Positions 44,241-55,200 of a stretch of DNA of 64,000 nt are shown here, piece after piece. The stretch comes from Paenibacillus sp. (GTDB taxonomy: Bacteria; Bacillota; Bacilli; Paenibacillales; YIM-B00363). Position 1 is the stretch's first letter. Each line of letters opens with the position of its first letter. The stretch covers positions 1-64,000 of the forward strand of contig NZ_DASQNA010000010.1 of the NCBI RefSeq assembly GCF_035645195.1, written 5' to 3'. The translations under genes were made by a program, and so were the position numbers. The notes under the pieces are model-generated. The model worked only from the letters and a program-made list of their open reading frames with translations, did no database searches and was not told where the DNA came from.

Positions 44241-44951
44241 TTACCCGCCGAACGCGAGCTTCGCCGCCATGACGGCGCCCATGATCGCGACGGCCGGCAG
44301 CAAATTCGCCACCGCGATTTTTTTGATCTCGAGCAAATTGATGCCGATGCCGATGATGAGCACGCCGCCGACGGCGGACACCTCCGCGGTAACCGTCTCG
44401 ATCGCCGCAGGATCGAACGCGCCCGCGACGCCGGCCGCTGCCAAAGCGATTAAGCCTTGGTACGCCAGCACCGGCGCCGCCGAAAACAGCACCCCCGCGC
44501 CGAGCGTCGATGCGAACACGATCGACAAAAATCCGTCCATAACGGACTTCGCGTACAGCACTTCGTGATCGTGGCGGACGCCGCTGTCGACCGCGCCGAG
44601 AATCGCCATCGCCCCGATGCAGTAAACGAGCGACGCCGTGACGAACGCTTTGCCGATCGGGGAACCGTCCCGGCGCGCCGGCACGATGCGCTCGAGCCAA
44701 GCGCCGGCCTGCTCGAAGCGCCGCTCGATCTGCAGCCATTCCCCGATGACGCCCCCCGCCGCGAGGCTGATCACCATCCAGACGTACTGCTCCGTCTTCA
44801 TCGCCATCATGATGCCTAACACGCAAAGGGCGATCGCCATCCCCTGCACGGCCGTCCGCTGAAATTTCTCGTTCATTCTCGGCAGCAGCAGTCCTGCCGC
44901 CCCGCCCGCCACGATCGCTGCCGCGTTCACGAGGCTCCCCCATAAGATCAT
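44241..44951 (-). CDS. DUF554 membrane protein (YdfK/YqgA family)
   Basis: 236 residues, about seven hydrophobic segments. MILWGSLVNAAAIVAGGAAGLLLP at the N-terminus and GGVLIIGIGINLLEIKKIAVANLLPA near the end are typical of DUF554. GAGGAAG precedes the ATG. Transport role assumed but unproven for the family. Confidence 0.9.
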   Translation of the reverse strand: MILWGSLVNAAAIVAGGAAGLLLPRMNEKFQRTAVQGMAIALCVLGIMMAMKTEQYVWMVISLAAGGVIGEWLQIERRFEQAGAWLERIVPARRDGSPIGKAFVTASLVYCIGAMAILGAVDSGVRHDHEVLYAKSVMDGFLSIVFASTLGAGVLFSAAPVLAYQGLIALAAAGVAGAFDPAAIETVTAEVSAVGGVLIIGIGINLLEIKKIAVANLLPAVAIMGAVMAAKLAFGG

Positions 44952-45063
44952 TTCGTCTTCCTCTTCTTTCCCGTAATGGCTTTCCCGCCGCTCTTGCGAA
45001 GCCGCCGTTACCTAGTGTAGTGCGTTTCGAGTCTCGGGGGAAGCCCTATTCGCCAAGAAGCTT

Positions 45064-45369
45064 TTAACCGATGCCGCCGCCGCCGCGCCTCCCCGGCCGC
45101 GGCTTCGACTTCGGCGCCCAGCCGACCTGTTCGTGCAGCGCTTCTTTCACCTCCGGCGGCAGCTCCCTCCAATGCATATCCAGCAAGGCGCCTTCCAGCG
45201 CATACAGCGCAATGATATTGGCCCCGGGCTCTCGTTCCCGAATGCGCCGGTACGCCTCGACCGACCCGATCCGCGCCAAATCCGCCAGCGTATGGATGCC
45301 GATGTCGGCCAGCCAACGTTCGCAGACCGCCCCGATGTTGCGTATGCGTATACCGTCCTTGCCGCGCAT
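45064..45369 (-). CDS. TfoX C-terminal-domain protein
   Basis: 101 residues from ATG at 45369 (AAGGAG eight bases ahead). RNIGAVCERWLADIGIHTLADLARIG and IIALYALEGALLDMHWRELP match the TfoX C-terminal helix-hairpin domain. It is the stand-alone C-terminal form without the N-terminal competence domain. Role unknown; a Lys/Arg/Gly tail follows. Confidence 0.88.
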   Translation of the reverse strand: MRGKDGIRIRNIGAVCERWLADIGIHTLADLARIGSVEAYRRIREREPGANIIALYALEGALLDMHWRELPPEVKEALHEQVGWAPKSKPRPGRRGGGGIG

Positions 45370-45447
45370 GCGTCCCGCTCCTTCCGTCCTACGATTTGTC
45401 CAACCCAATTGTATCTCATAACAGAGACAAGATTTGTCACTATTTAT

Positions 45448-45484
45448 AAAAACAAATAGCCCTCGTCCGCGGACGGTCGAGGGC
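45448..45484 (-). terminator. Terminator of GGDEF-EAL gene
   Basis: Arms 45459-45465 and 45478-45484 with more pairing inside, then TATTTGTTTTTAT on the minus strand. Confidence 0.8.
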
Positions 45485-45496
45485 ATGGCATTCGAG

Positions 45497-48295
45497 TTAC
45501 CACGTCACTTCGATTTTGTGGTAATGCTCGTCGTAATCTTCGATGTGGAGCGAGCGGATTTGCCGGTCGTACATTTTGAAGTAGCCCCGAATAACCCCTT
45601 CGTTGAACGCTTTCGGCTGCCGCTTCGTATACAGCATAACGAAATGGCCGGGCTCGTACTTCAGATATTTAATCCGTTCGTGCTCAGGCGCGCCGACGAT
45701 CGTCCGGTCGAACATGTTCGGATAATCTTCCAGCAGCTTTTCCAGCGTGTCGTACCCCTGTTCTTTCATGAACACGTCGCGCCCGGACAAAATGACGCGG
45801 ATCCCGACGTCGCGAACGACCTGCGGACTCAGCTTGTCCGCGACGTCGTGCAGCATTTTCGTATACAGGTCCCAGGAATAATACGCTTCGGGGTCGACCT
45901 CTTCGATCAGCTTTTTGTACTCGGGGAACATCGCTTTCCCGGTCAGCAGCGAGCCGATGACGTTTTTCAAAAATACGCCTTTGAGCCGGGCGCCCGGCTG
46001 CGTCATCTCCCGTTTGTACGCCCGCACGTGTTCCACGACGATCCGCTCGAGCGCCTCGGCCGGCACCGGGCGGCTGAACAGAAAGCCTTGCGCTTCATCG
46101 CAGCCGAGCCGATGGAGCACTTCGAGCTGGCGCTCCGTCTCGACCCCTTCGGCGACGACCGTCAAATGCAGCGCATGCGCCAGCGTTAATATCGTGCCGA
46201 CGATTTTCGCGTCGTTCGGCTGATCCGCGATGTCTTGGATGAACGACCGATCGATCTTCAGCTTTTGGATCGGAAATTTCTTCAGGTAATTTAGCGAGCT
46301 GTAGCCGATGCCGAAATCGTCGACGGAAATGACGACTCCGATGCCGTGCAGCTGCTGCAGCACCGCGACCGCGTGCTCGAAATCGGCGGCGACGCTTTCC
46401 GTAATCTCGATTTCGAGCAGATCGGGCCGGATGCCTGTCCGCCCGACTGCATCCTGCACCGCTTTCACGATTTGCCCCTCGTGGAACTGATTCGCCGACA
46501 CGTTCACGCTGATCGGCACCGGCATTCCTTTGTCGCTCCACTTGCGGATTTGCAGGCACGCCTGTTCGACGACCCACGCGCCGATGTCGGCGATCAGCCC
46601 GGTCTTCTCCGCCAACGGGATGAACGCCGACGGCGGGAGTACCCCTTTGGCCGGATGGTCCCAGCGAATAAGCGCCTCGACGCCGGTCATCGTCCGGGAG
46701 GCGACGTCATATTTCGGCTGGAAGTATAGGACGAACTGCCGGCGATCGACCGCCTGCTTCAGCTCCTGCAGCAGCGCTGGGTCATCCGCATCCTCCAGCA
46801 CAGCCGCGTTATAGTACTGGTACGGCGCGCCCTTCTCCTTCGCCGCGAACATCGCCCGGTCGGCGAGGTTGACGAGCACCCCGATATCGGAAGCGTCGTC
46901 GGGGTACACCGCGACGCCCATGCTGCCGCGCACCGGAATGCGGTCGTCCTGCACGACGAACGGTTCGTCGAACGCGTGCATAAGCTTGTGCACCCAATTC
47001 TCCAGCTGCTCGCGCTCCTGCACTCCCTCCAAGATGACCGTAAATTCGTCGCCGCCGACGCGGAACAAGTGCTGGTGCTCAGGGCCCGCCTGCTGCAGCC
47101 GCCCCGCGACTTCCTTCAGAAACAAGTCGCCGTTCGCGTGGCCGTACGTATCGTTGATGTGTTTGAATTTGTCCATATCCAAATAGATGACGGCGAAGCG
47201 GCGTTTTTTCTCCTCCGCGTTCAGCTTGAGACGCTGCAGCGTCTCTTTGAACATGCGCCGGTTCGGCAGCATCGTCAGCTCGTCGTGGAACGCCAAAAAA
47301 TCGCTCCGCTGCCTCGCCAGCGCGCGCTCCGTAATATCGACCAATATCCCGTCGAGCCGGACGACGCGGCCGCCGTCGTCCTTGTAGGGGAATATTTTCG
47401 ACTCCCCGTACCGAATTGGCCCGGCGCCGCGCGGCAGCTTCACCTCTGCGGCTATCGGCCGGCCCTCGAGCAGCTCGGCGAACCATTTGTCCGCCTCGCT
47501 TCCTTCTTCCGGAAAGATGACGTCCTTCCATATCTCCGGGTTTGCCAAGATGTCCTCCTTCCGCGCGCCGATCATGTCGGCGAACCGGTCGGAGACGAGC
47601 AGCATCGTCTGACCGAGCAAATCGAACGACCAGATGCCCACGTCCAAATTGTGCATGATCGTCTGCAACTGACTTTCCACCGTTTGGAGCTCGCGGCTCA
47701 TTCGATCTTTCTTATGAATGTCGTGAAGCACCGCCATACGGGCGTCGCGGTCGCCGATGCGGATGGGGACGATCAATAAGGACGCATGCAGCCCGCTTCC
47801 GTCGAAGCGATCGAATGCCGCGTCGCGAATCAGGAACGGCGCGCTGCTGTCGATCGCGGCGGCGTAGCGGTCCGACCGGCCGGCGTTCAGCAGCTCCTCG
47901 GCGCTTCGGCCCAGCAATTCGTCCTTGGACGTCGCGCCGAACAGCTTTCTCGCCGACTCGTTCGCGTACAGCACGGCGCCCTCCCGATAGATGACGATGC
48001 CTTCGGGCACGCCCTCGAACGGCCGGGCGAAATCGTCGATTCCTTCGCCCGCGCCGTTCCGCGCCGCCTCGGCGGCGCCCGGGTCGCGCGGAAGCGCAAG
48101 CAGCGCCAGGAACAGGCCGACGAACGCCGCCGGCAAATGGATCGCAAGCTCCAACCACGCGTCAGCGGGCCGGAACGCCGTGTTCGTCGCCGCCGCCTGC
48201 ACGAGCTCCGCCGCGATAAAGACGCCCGCAAACACGAGCAAGATTTTCAGCGCATGCTCCCTAAAATACGATGGACCGACCGAATTCGATTGCAT
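45497..48295 (-). CDS. PAS-PAS-GGDEF-EAL protein with extra C-terminal domain
   Basis: 932 residues. Two N-terminal hydrophobic segments (about 15-36 and 46-68), two PAS domains (about 90-205 and 210-330), GGDEF (about 335-490) with an intact GGDEF, and EAL (about 505-750) with intact EALIRW, DDFGIGYSSLNYL and EGVET. It could make or break c-di-GMP. After the EAL a ~180-residue extension follows (FLKNVIGSLLTGKAMFPEY start, FKMYDRQIRSLHIEDYDEHY near the end); I do not recognise it, although it has a feel of heme-NO-binding or similar sensory folds. GGAGG precedes the ATG. Confidence 0.9.
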   Translation of the reverse strand: MQSNSVGPSYFREHALKILLVFAGVFIAAELVQAAATNTAFRPADAWLELAIHLPAAFVGLFLALLALPRDPGAAEAARNGAGEGIDDFARPFEGVPEGIVIYREGAVLYANESARKLFGATSKDELLGRSAEELLNAGRSDRYAAAIDSSAPFLIRDAAFDRFDGSGLHASLLIVPIRIGDRDARMAVLHDIHKKDRMSRELQTVESQLQTIMHNLDVGIWSFDLLGQTMLLVSDRFADMIGARKEDILANPEIWKDVIFPEEGSEADKWFAELLEGRPIAAEVKLPRGAGPIRYGESKIFPYKDDGGRVVRLDGILVDITERALARQRSDFLAFHDELTMLPNRRMFKETLQRLKLNAEEKKRRFAVIYLDMDKFKHINDTYGHANGDLFLKEVAGRLQQAGPEHQHLFRVGGDEFTVILEGVQEREQLENWVHKLMHAFDEPFVVQDDRIPVRGSMGVAVYPDDASDIGVLVNLADRAMFAAKEKGAPYQYYNAAVLEDADDPALLQELKQAVDRRQFVLYFQPKYDVASRTMTGVEALIRWDHPAKGVLPPSAFIPLAEKTGLIADIGAWVVEQACLQIRKWSDKGMPVPISVNVSANQFHEGQIVKAVQDAVGRTGIRPDLLEIEITESVAADFEHAVAVLQQLHGIGVVISVDDFGIGYSSLNYLKKFPIQKLKIDRSFIQDIADQPNDAKIVGTILTLAHALHLTVVAEGVETERQLEVLHRLGCDEAQGFLFSRPVPAEALERIVVEHVRAYKREMTQPGARLKGVFLKNVIGSLLTGKAMFPEYKKLIEEVDPEAYYSWDLYTKMLHDVADKLSPQVVRDVGIRVILSGRDVFMKEQGYDTLEKLLEDYPNMFDRTIVGAPEHERIKYLKYEPGHFVMLYTKRQPKAFNEGVIRGYFKMYDRQIRSLHIEDYDEHYHKIEVTW

Positions 48296-48333
48296 GTCCT
48301 CCGCGCCCCATTCCGTCTGTCGAGTAGAAAATA

Positions 48334-48358
48334 AAAACCATCCCGGAGGGACGGTTTT
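48334..48358 (-). terminator. Terminator after zinc-ribbon gene
   Basis: Arms 48334-48344 and 48348-48358 around a 3-base loop; TTTTTATTTT on the minus strand. Confidence 0.75.
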
Positions 48359-48420
48359 CTCCCGGCATAGGGTTGCCGGGGCGGCTTGTAATTATTCGCC
48401 AAAACAGGATCGGGACGCCG

Positions 48421-48816
48421 TTATCGCTCTTCCTCCGGCTCCACGTCGATGACGCGCGCGGCGCGACCCGGGAGCCGGCGGCCGCAGGACGGGCAATATT
48501 TCGCGTCGGCCGGAGACGTTCGGCCGCAGGCGCAAACCGTCTCCTTCCGCAGCGTGCGCAGCCGGCGCTCGAAGTCGGCGATCTCCCGCTTCAGCTGCCG
48601 CACGGCGCGGCACCATTCCTCGACGCGCGCCTCCGCCAGCGCCGGCTGACCCGCCTCGCGCGCTTCGTACACTTCTTTCCCGATCATGGCCATGCATTTC
48701 TCGATTTCCCGGCGGCGCATGCCGATTTGACCGGCGATCTTCGTGAGCTCCATAGTCAGCTGCGCGGCGTCGGCCGCTTTCGACGCGCCGCGCTTCAGCT
48801 TGTGGATGAGTTTCAA
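48421..48816 (-). CDS. Coiled-coil zinc-ribbon protein
   Basis: 131 residues; TTG at 48816 with GGAGGAGG just ahead. A long helical part (residues 1-90) leads to a zinc ribbon CAC...CPSCGRR (C-x-C, then C-x2-C). Cytoplasmic, function unknown; similar small zinc-ribbon proteins are common in Paenibacillus. Confidence 0.8.
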   Translation of the reverse strand: MKLIHKLKRGASKAADAAQLTMELTKIAGQIGMRRREIEKCMAMIGKEVYEAREAGQPALAEARVEEWCRAVRQLKREIADFERRLRTLRKETVCACGRTSPADAKYCPSCGRRLPGRAARVIDVEPEEER

Positions 48817-48856
48817 CGCGCTCCTCCTCCCTCCGCCGCGCGGCGGCCTTACCCGG

Positions 48857-49138
48857 CTACATCGGACGGCCCCCGCACTGCCGCACGATTTGGTCGGCGA
48901 AGCCCTTCACCATGCCGCAGGCGAGCAGCGGGGGCTTCTTCGAGCAGGTGAGGCGCAGCGTTCCTCCGCCGCGGTCCCAGGCGTAGCGGAAGCCTACGCT
49001 CACCCCTCCCCTGCGGATCGCGAACTCGCCGTTCGGCGCATCCGGAAGGGAGAACCCTTCCTTGCGGGCCAACGACTGGAGGGCCCGAAACACCTCCGGC
49101 GTAACACTCGTATAATTCCAAGGCTGGCAAGCTGCCAA
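48857..49138 (-). CDS. Small hypothetical protein
   Basis: 93 residues; TTG at 49138 chosen for the GGAGGGGGAG just ahead. The product (PEVFRALQSLARKEGFSLPD, SVGFRYAWDRGGGTLRLTC, KPPLLACGMVKGFADQIV) is a small mixed fold I do not recognise. Same strand as the zinc-ribbon gene, 40 bases away, so probably one unit. Confidence 0.7.
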   Translation of the reverse strand: MAACQPWNYTSVTPEVFRALQSLARKEGFSLPDAPNGEFAIRRGGVSVGFRYAWDRGGGTLRLTCSKKPPLLACGMVKGFADQIVRQCGGRPM

Positions 49139-49207
49139 CGTCGCTCCCCCTCCGATTCCGTTGTACTACAGTGTATTAACGCGGGCAGCGTTTCATGAAC
49201 GGACGAG

Positions 49208-49235
49208 AAGCCCCCGGCCGTTCGGCCGGGGGCTT
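49208..49235 (-). terminator. Hairpin after the giant glucan synthase gene
   Basis: A 13-bp perfect GC-rich stem around a tiny loop, 26 bases after the stop. No T run on the minus strand, so it is a weak terminator. Confidence 0.55.
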
Positions 49236-49260
49236 GATCGCCTTGATTATGGTTTAGTTG

Positions 49261-52200
49261 TTACAGCATCAGCTCGACCCGATGCGTGCGGCCATCGTCG
49301 CGCAGCTCGACGTACGGCGCCTCTTCCGCATCGACGGGTTCTCCGTCGAGCGTCAGCCGGCGCTGGCGCTGCTTGGCGGCGTCGCCGCTCTCCGCGCCCT
49401 GATCCGTCCGGCGGACGACGATCTCGTACACGGCGCCGCCGAACCGATACCGCGCTTCGAAGCCCGGCCAATCCGCAGGGATGCGCGGATCGACGTACAG
49501 CCGGCCGGCGCGGCGGCGAATGCCGAGAATCCACTCCAGGCCGACCTGGTACATCCAGCCGGACGCGCCGGTGTACCAAGTCCAGCCGGCATGTCCTTCG
49601 TGCGGCGCCGCCGTGTAGACGTCCGCCGCCACCGCGTACGGCTCGCCGACGTATCGGCGCACCTCCTGCTCCGTGCGGGTATGGTTGATCGGATTCAGCA
49701 TATGGAACAGCTCGAACGCTTTGTCGCCCTTCCCGAGCTGTGCCCACGCCATGATGCTCCAGAGCACGCCGTGCGTATATTGCGCCCCGTTCTCCCGAAT
49801 GCCCGGCGGATAGCCTTGAATGTAGCCCGGGCTCGGCTCCGTCCGGTCGAAAGCCGGGGTGAGCAGCCGTACGACGGCCAAATCCCGGTCGACGAGCTCC
49901 CGGTCGAACGACGTCATCGCCTGCATCGCCCGCTCCCGCGGCGCCGCGCCGGAGATGACGGACCACGACTGGGCGATCGCGTCGATGCGGCATTCCGGGC
50001 TCTCGATCGAGCCGAGCCAAGCGCCCGCGTCCGTGAACGCCCGGCGGTACCATTGGCCGTCCCAGCCGTGCTCGTGCAGCGCGGCGGCGAACCGTTCGCG
50101 GGCCGCTCGGTACGACGCGGCGCGTTCCCCTTCGCCGCGCTCCGCAGCCAGCCGCTCGAACCGCTCCAGCACCTCGCACAGGAACCAGCCGAGCCAGACG
50201 CTCTCGCCTCGCCCGTCGGCGCCGACGAGGTTCAGCCCGTCGTTCCAATCGCCGACGCCGATGAGCGGCAGCCCGTGCTCGCCGATGCGCTGCAGCGCTT
50301 TGTCGATCGCGCGCACGCAGTGGTCGTAGACGGTGCCGGTTTCGTCCGAGCGGCGCGTCTCTTCATACCGCTCGTGCTCGCCCTCTTTCAGCGGCTCGCT
50401 CGTGAGGTACGGCACGACCTCTTCGAAGAGCGACGCGTCGCCCGTATGCTCGACGTACCGCGAGACGACGTACGGGAGCCACAGCAGATCGTCGGAGAAC
50501 AGCGTCCGAATGCCGCGTTCCGTCTCTTCATGCCACCAATGCTGCACGTCGCCCTCCACGTATTGATGCGCCGCGTGGATGAGCGTCTGCGCCCGCGTCA
50601 GCTCCGGCATCGTGTGGAGCACCGCGAGAGAATCCTGCAGCTGATCGCGGAAGCCGTACGCGCCGCCGGCTTGATAGAAGGCGGTGCGCGCCCACATCCG
50701 GCAAGCGATCGTCTGGTACAGCAGCCAGCCGTTCAGCATAAGATTCATCTCCGGCGACGGCGTCGACACCTGCGTTTGCTCGAGCGTCCGATCCCAGAAC
50801 GCCCTTGCCTCTTCGAACGCCCGCTCGCAGACGCCGGCGTCGCGGTATTTCGCGGCGAGGCCGCCGGCGCGCGCGGCCGACGACTCGCAGCCGAGCAGCA
50901 CGTACAGCTCGGTCTCCTCGCCCGGCGCCAGGCGGAATTTCCGCTGCACGGCGCCGCAGGACGCGTGGCGGGCGCCGGTCCGCCCGGACAGCCGCTCCCG
51001 CTCGAGCGCCGCGGGACGCTCCGCGCCCCGGTTGCGGCCGATGAACTCGAGCTGGTCCGCCGTCCACGAGAGCGCGGCCTCCTCGGCTTCCGCTGCGCCG
51101 TCCGCGGAAGCGCCATCCGCGGAAGCGCCGCCCGCGGCAGTGCCGGGCGCGAAGACGCCGAGGAACGCCGTCGCCTCCCGGAACGTCTCCTGATACGCGT
51201 TGCGGGCGGTCAGGACGCCCGCTTCGGCGTCCCACGCCGTCACGACGTAAGGAGCGTTCGCCGCGCGCTGAACGCCGAGCACCCACTCGGCGTAATACGT
51301 GAGCGACAGCTGCCGCGGCGCGTTCGATTCGTTCTTCACCTTCACCCGCATGATTTTGATCGGGTCGTCGAGCGGCACGAAGACGGTCAGCTCGTGGCGG
51401 ACGCCGTGCCGCGCATGCTCGAACCGACTGTACCCCCGGCCGTGCTCGATGGTATACGGCGGGGCGTCGGACGCGCCGGCGGGCGCCGCGGTCCAGAACG
51501 CGCCCGTCTCCTCGTCGCGCAAGTACGCGGCCTCTCCCGGCGGATCGAGCACCGGATCGTTCGACCACGGCGTCAGCTTGCATTCCCGGCTGTTCCGCCA
51601 CCACGTGTAGCCCGTCCCGAGCTCGGAGACGAAGCACCCGAAGCGCGGGTTCGCCAGCACGTTGATCCACGGCGCCGGCAGCGGATTCCCGTGCCGCAGC
51701 ACGATCCGGTACGACTTGCCGTCCGGCGCGAAGCCGCCCCAGCCGTTGAAGAACTGCAGGTCGTCGACCGCGGCCGGTTCTGCGGCGGCGGCGGTCCCGC
51801 TCTGCTCCGCGGGCGGCGCAGGCGCAACGGCGAGCGGCGGCGGTCCCTCGCCGGCGTCGGCCGGCGCGCGCAGCTGGGCCGGGAGGCTCGCACCGCCCGC
51901 CTTCAGCGCGATGCGCGCCGCGGCGAGCAGCAGCGTCCGGTTCGCGTCGGACAGCGTGTTCGCCGGGATGACATGGATGCCGGCCGCCCCCGCGCCGAAC
52001 CGATCGACGCCGTTCTCGACGAGCCGCTGCAGCGCCTCCTGCAAATCCTGCGCATAGCCGCCCGCCGACTCGTTCAGCACGACGAGGTCGAACGGCAGGC
52101 CGAGCCGGCGCAAATATTCATGCCCGGTCAGCAGCTTCACGAGGAACGGCAGCTGGCTCCGGTTATCGATGTGGACGAGCGCGATCGGCCGGTCGCCAGA

Positions 52201-55200
52201 CACCCCGAACGCCCATAAACCGGACTGCCCCTTCTCGTTGCGCGCGATGGAGTCGGCCCGTTCGCCTCGCAGCGGCGGGGTGTACAGCACTTGCCCCGCG
52301 AACCGCTGGAACAGCGCCGCTTCCTTATGCGTCAAATTGAGATTGCGCAGCTCGATGCGCGTGCGGTTCCACGCCATCCGAAAGCTCCGGTCCGCCTCCT
52401 GCCCGGCGGCGAGCCGCGCCGCGGCCGTCACCGCGGCGTCCTTCGTCTCCGCCACCGACAATACCGACAGCAGGCTGACGGAATCGCCGGGCGCGAGCTT
52501 GACGCGGCGGCGCATCGCGAACGCCGGATCGGCGACCGAGCCCGTCTTCCCGCCGAGCCGCGAGCGAATCTCCTGCGGCTCGGCGAGCCCGCGGCCCCGG
52601 CCGACGAACGCGGCCCGGTCGGTCTCGTATTCGGGCGGACCGAGCGTCGGCCCGTCGACGGTCAGCGCGTGCGCCGCCCACAGCGTCCGGTCTTTCGCCT
52701 CGCGCGGGCGGCGGCTCGCGACGAGGCAGCCCGACGCTTCGTCGTACGCCGTTCGCACGAACAGCTTGCTGAACGCGGGATGCGCGTCGTCGGCGATCGG
52801 GGAGGCGAGCGACAGCTCCGCGAACGTCGTCACCTCGATCACTTTCTCCTCCGCGCCGAGGTTCGCGATCGTGATGCGCCGCACCTCCGCGTCGGCCTCC
52901 GGCGACACGCACACCTCCATGGACGTGCGGACGTCGCCGTCCCGTCGAAGGAACGTCGCGCGCTCCAGCTCGAACGTGACGAGCTGCTCGTCCGGCTCCG
53001 CCCGGCAAGGGAAGTAGGCGGCGGACCACAGCCGGTCCGCGCCGACGTCGCGCAGGTAAATGCCGCTCCCCCACGCGTCCCGCACGGGATCTTCCCGCCA
53101 GCGGGTAACGGCGACGCCCTCGAAGCGGCTGAAGCCGGCGCCGGCGGCCGTAACGACGGTCGTAAATTTGCCGTTCGACAGCGTGCACATCTCCGGCGTC
53201 CGCGTATGCGGCGTCGAAAACTCGCGCACCTCCTCCGGATCCGGCGCCAGCCGCTCATGCGGCTCGTGCAGGCGCCGCATCGCCGGGTGCTTGATCAGCG
53301 CCGGCTTCATCGGCAGCCGCTCCTGCAGCAGCAGTTCGGCCGCGCGCACCTCCTTGCTGCGATGGAATCGGTCGATCATCGTCCGCGGCAGCAGCAGGTT
53401 GGACAGCGTCAGCAAGCTCATGCCCTGATGGTGGGCCATGAAGCTCTTGATCACCATGCACCGCTTGCCTTCCGGCATTCGCTTCGGCGTGAAATCGATC
53501 GCCTCGTAATAGCCGTACTCGCCGCGCGCGCCGAGCTCCTCCATGCGCCTTAGCGCCTGCAGCCCTTCCCGCTTCGCGAACGGCAGCGCCATGACCGTCG
53601 CGTACGGCGCCAGCACCAAGTCCTCTTCGAGCCCGCGTTTGAAGCCGAGGCCCGGGACGCCGAACGCCCGGTACTGGTAATTGTATTGATGGTCGAACGC
53701 GTAATAGCCGGACTCCGAAATGCCGAACGGCACGCCGCGCTGCCGCGCGTATTCGATCTGCCGTCCGACGACGGCGCGGTACGTCGTGTCCCACACCGTG
53801 TTGCGGTACGTGCGCATCAGCAGCCACGGCATCAAATATTCGAACATCGTGCCGGACCACGACAGCAGCAGCGGCTTGCCGCCGGCCGTCGTCATCGTGC
53901 GGCCGAGCGTGTTCCAGTGCGACACCGACACTTGGCCGAGCGCGATGGCGACGAAGCTCGCCTGCCGCGCCTCCGACGCCATCAGGTCGTACAGCACCGT
54001 GTCGCGCTCTTGGCGCATGACGTGATAGCCGAGCGAGAACAAATTCGACTTCGCGTCGAACAGCGGACGGAAATCGGTGCCGCGCACGAGCGCCTCGAGC
54101 CGGGCGGCGAGACGGCGCCCGCGCTCCGCGACGTCGCCCCGTCCCCCGCCCGCGCCGGCAGCGGTCCCGCCGCGGCTAGACGCGGCCGGCTCCGCGCGTT
54201 CGGCAGGATCCCCTGGCGCCGGCGGCTCCGCGACCGCGGTCGCGCCGCCGGGGGCGATTTCTTCCGCGAACGCCACTTGGAACCGATCGTCGTCGCGCCG
54301 CCCTTCCGGCGTCCCGGCCGGTCCTTCCCCGGCGGTCTCCGCCTGCAGCCACTCGAGCAACCCTTCGCGCACCGCCATGAGGCAGGCGACGAAGTTGCCG
54401 GAGTCGACCGTCGAGACGTACACCGGATGCAGCGGGGCGAGCGTCTCCGTGTCGTACCAGTTGTACAGGTGACCTTCCCATTTCTCCATCCGCTCGATCG
54501 TCTCCGTCGTCCGCTCCAATCGTTCGATCAGACCGGCCGTGTCGATGAAGCCGAGATCGCGCGCCGCGACCGCGCAGGTCATATACAAGCCGATGTTCGT
54601 CGGCGACGTTCGGTGCGCGATGCCGTTCGGCGGGTCGAACTGGACGTTGTCCGGCGGCAGCCAGCTGTCCTGCGCCGTGACGTAATCTTCGTAAAAGCGC
54701 CAAATGTCCTTCGCCAGCGCCCGCATGTCGTCCGCCTCCGCTCCGGCGAACGCCGCCGATTCCCGGCGAGGCGCCTCATCCAGCCAGCGGACGACGAGCG
54801 GCGCGGCGAGCCATACGGCGGCGAGCGCGAGGCCGATCGCCCAGACGGCCGGAGCGTCGCCCCAAGCGACCGCTGCGAGCGCCGTCGCGACCGCGAGCGC
54901 CGCTCCGCCGCCGACGCCGACGAGCGGCGCGCCAGCGCCCCCGCTCCGTTCGACCTCCGCTTGGCTGACCCACTCGAGCAGCCGCCGCTTCGAGACGAAC
55001 AGCCGGTGCAGCGTGCGCAGAATCGCGTCGAGCATCAGCACGGCCTGGTACGGCAGCGTGAGGAGCGCTACCGCCGCGTGGCCGACCGCTACGCCGAGGC
55101 AGCGCGGCCGATGCCAAATCGCCGCCGGCGCGAGGCATTGGCGAACGATCGGCAGCGCCAGCGCCGCGAACGCGACCGCGTACCAGCGCAGCGCCGAGCC

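Noticed and set aside
49258-52218. 986-codon open frame on the plus strand within the giant glucan synthase
   Set aside because: It is a GC-rich antisense shadow: Arg/Ala/Pro/Leu-rich product, no ribosome site, no domain. The minus-strand frame is full of recognised motifs.
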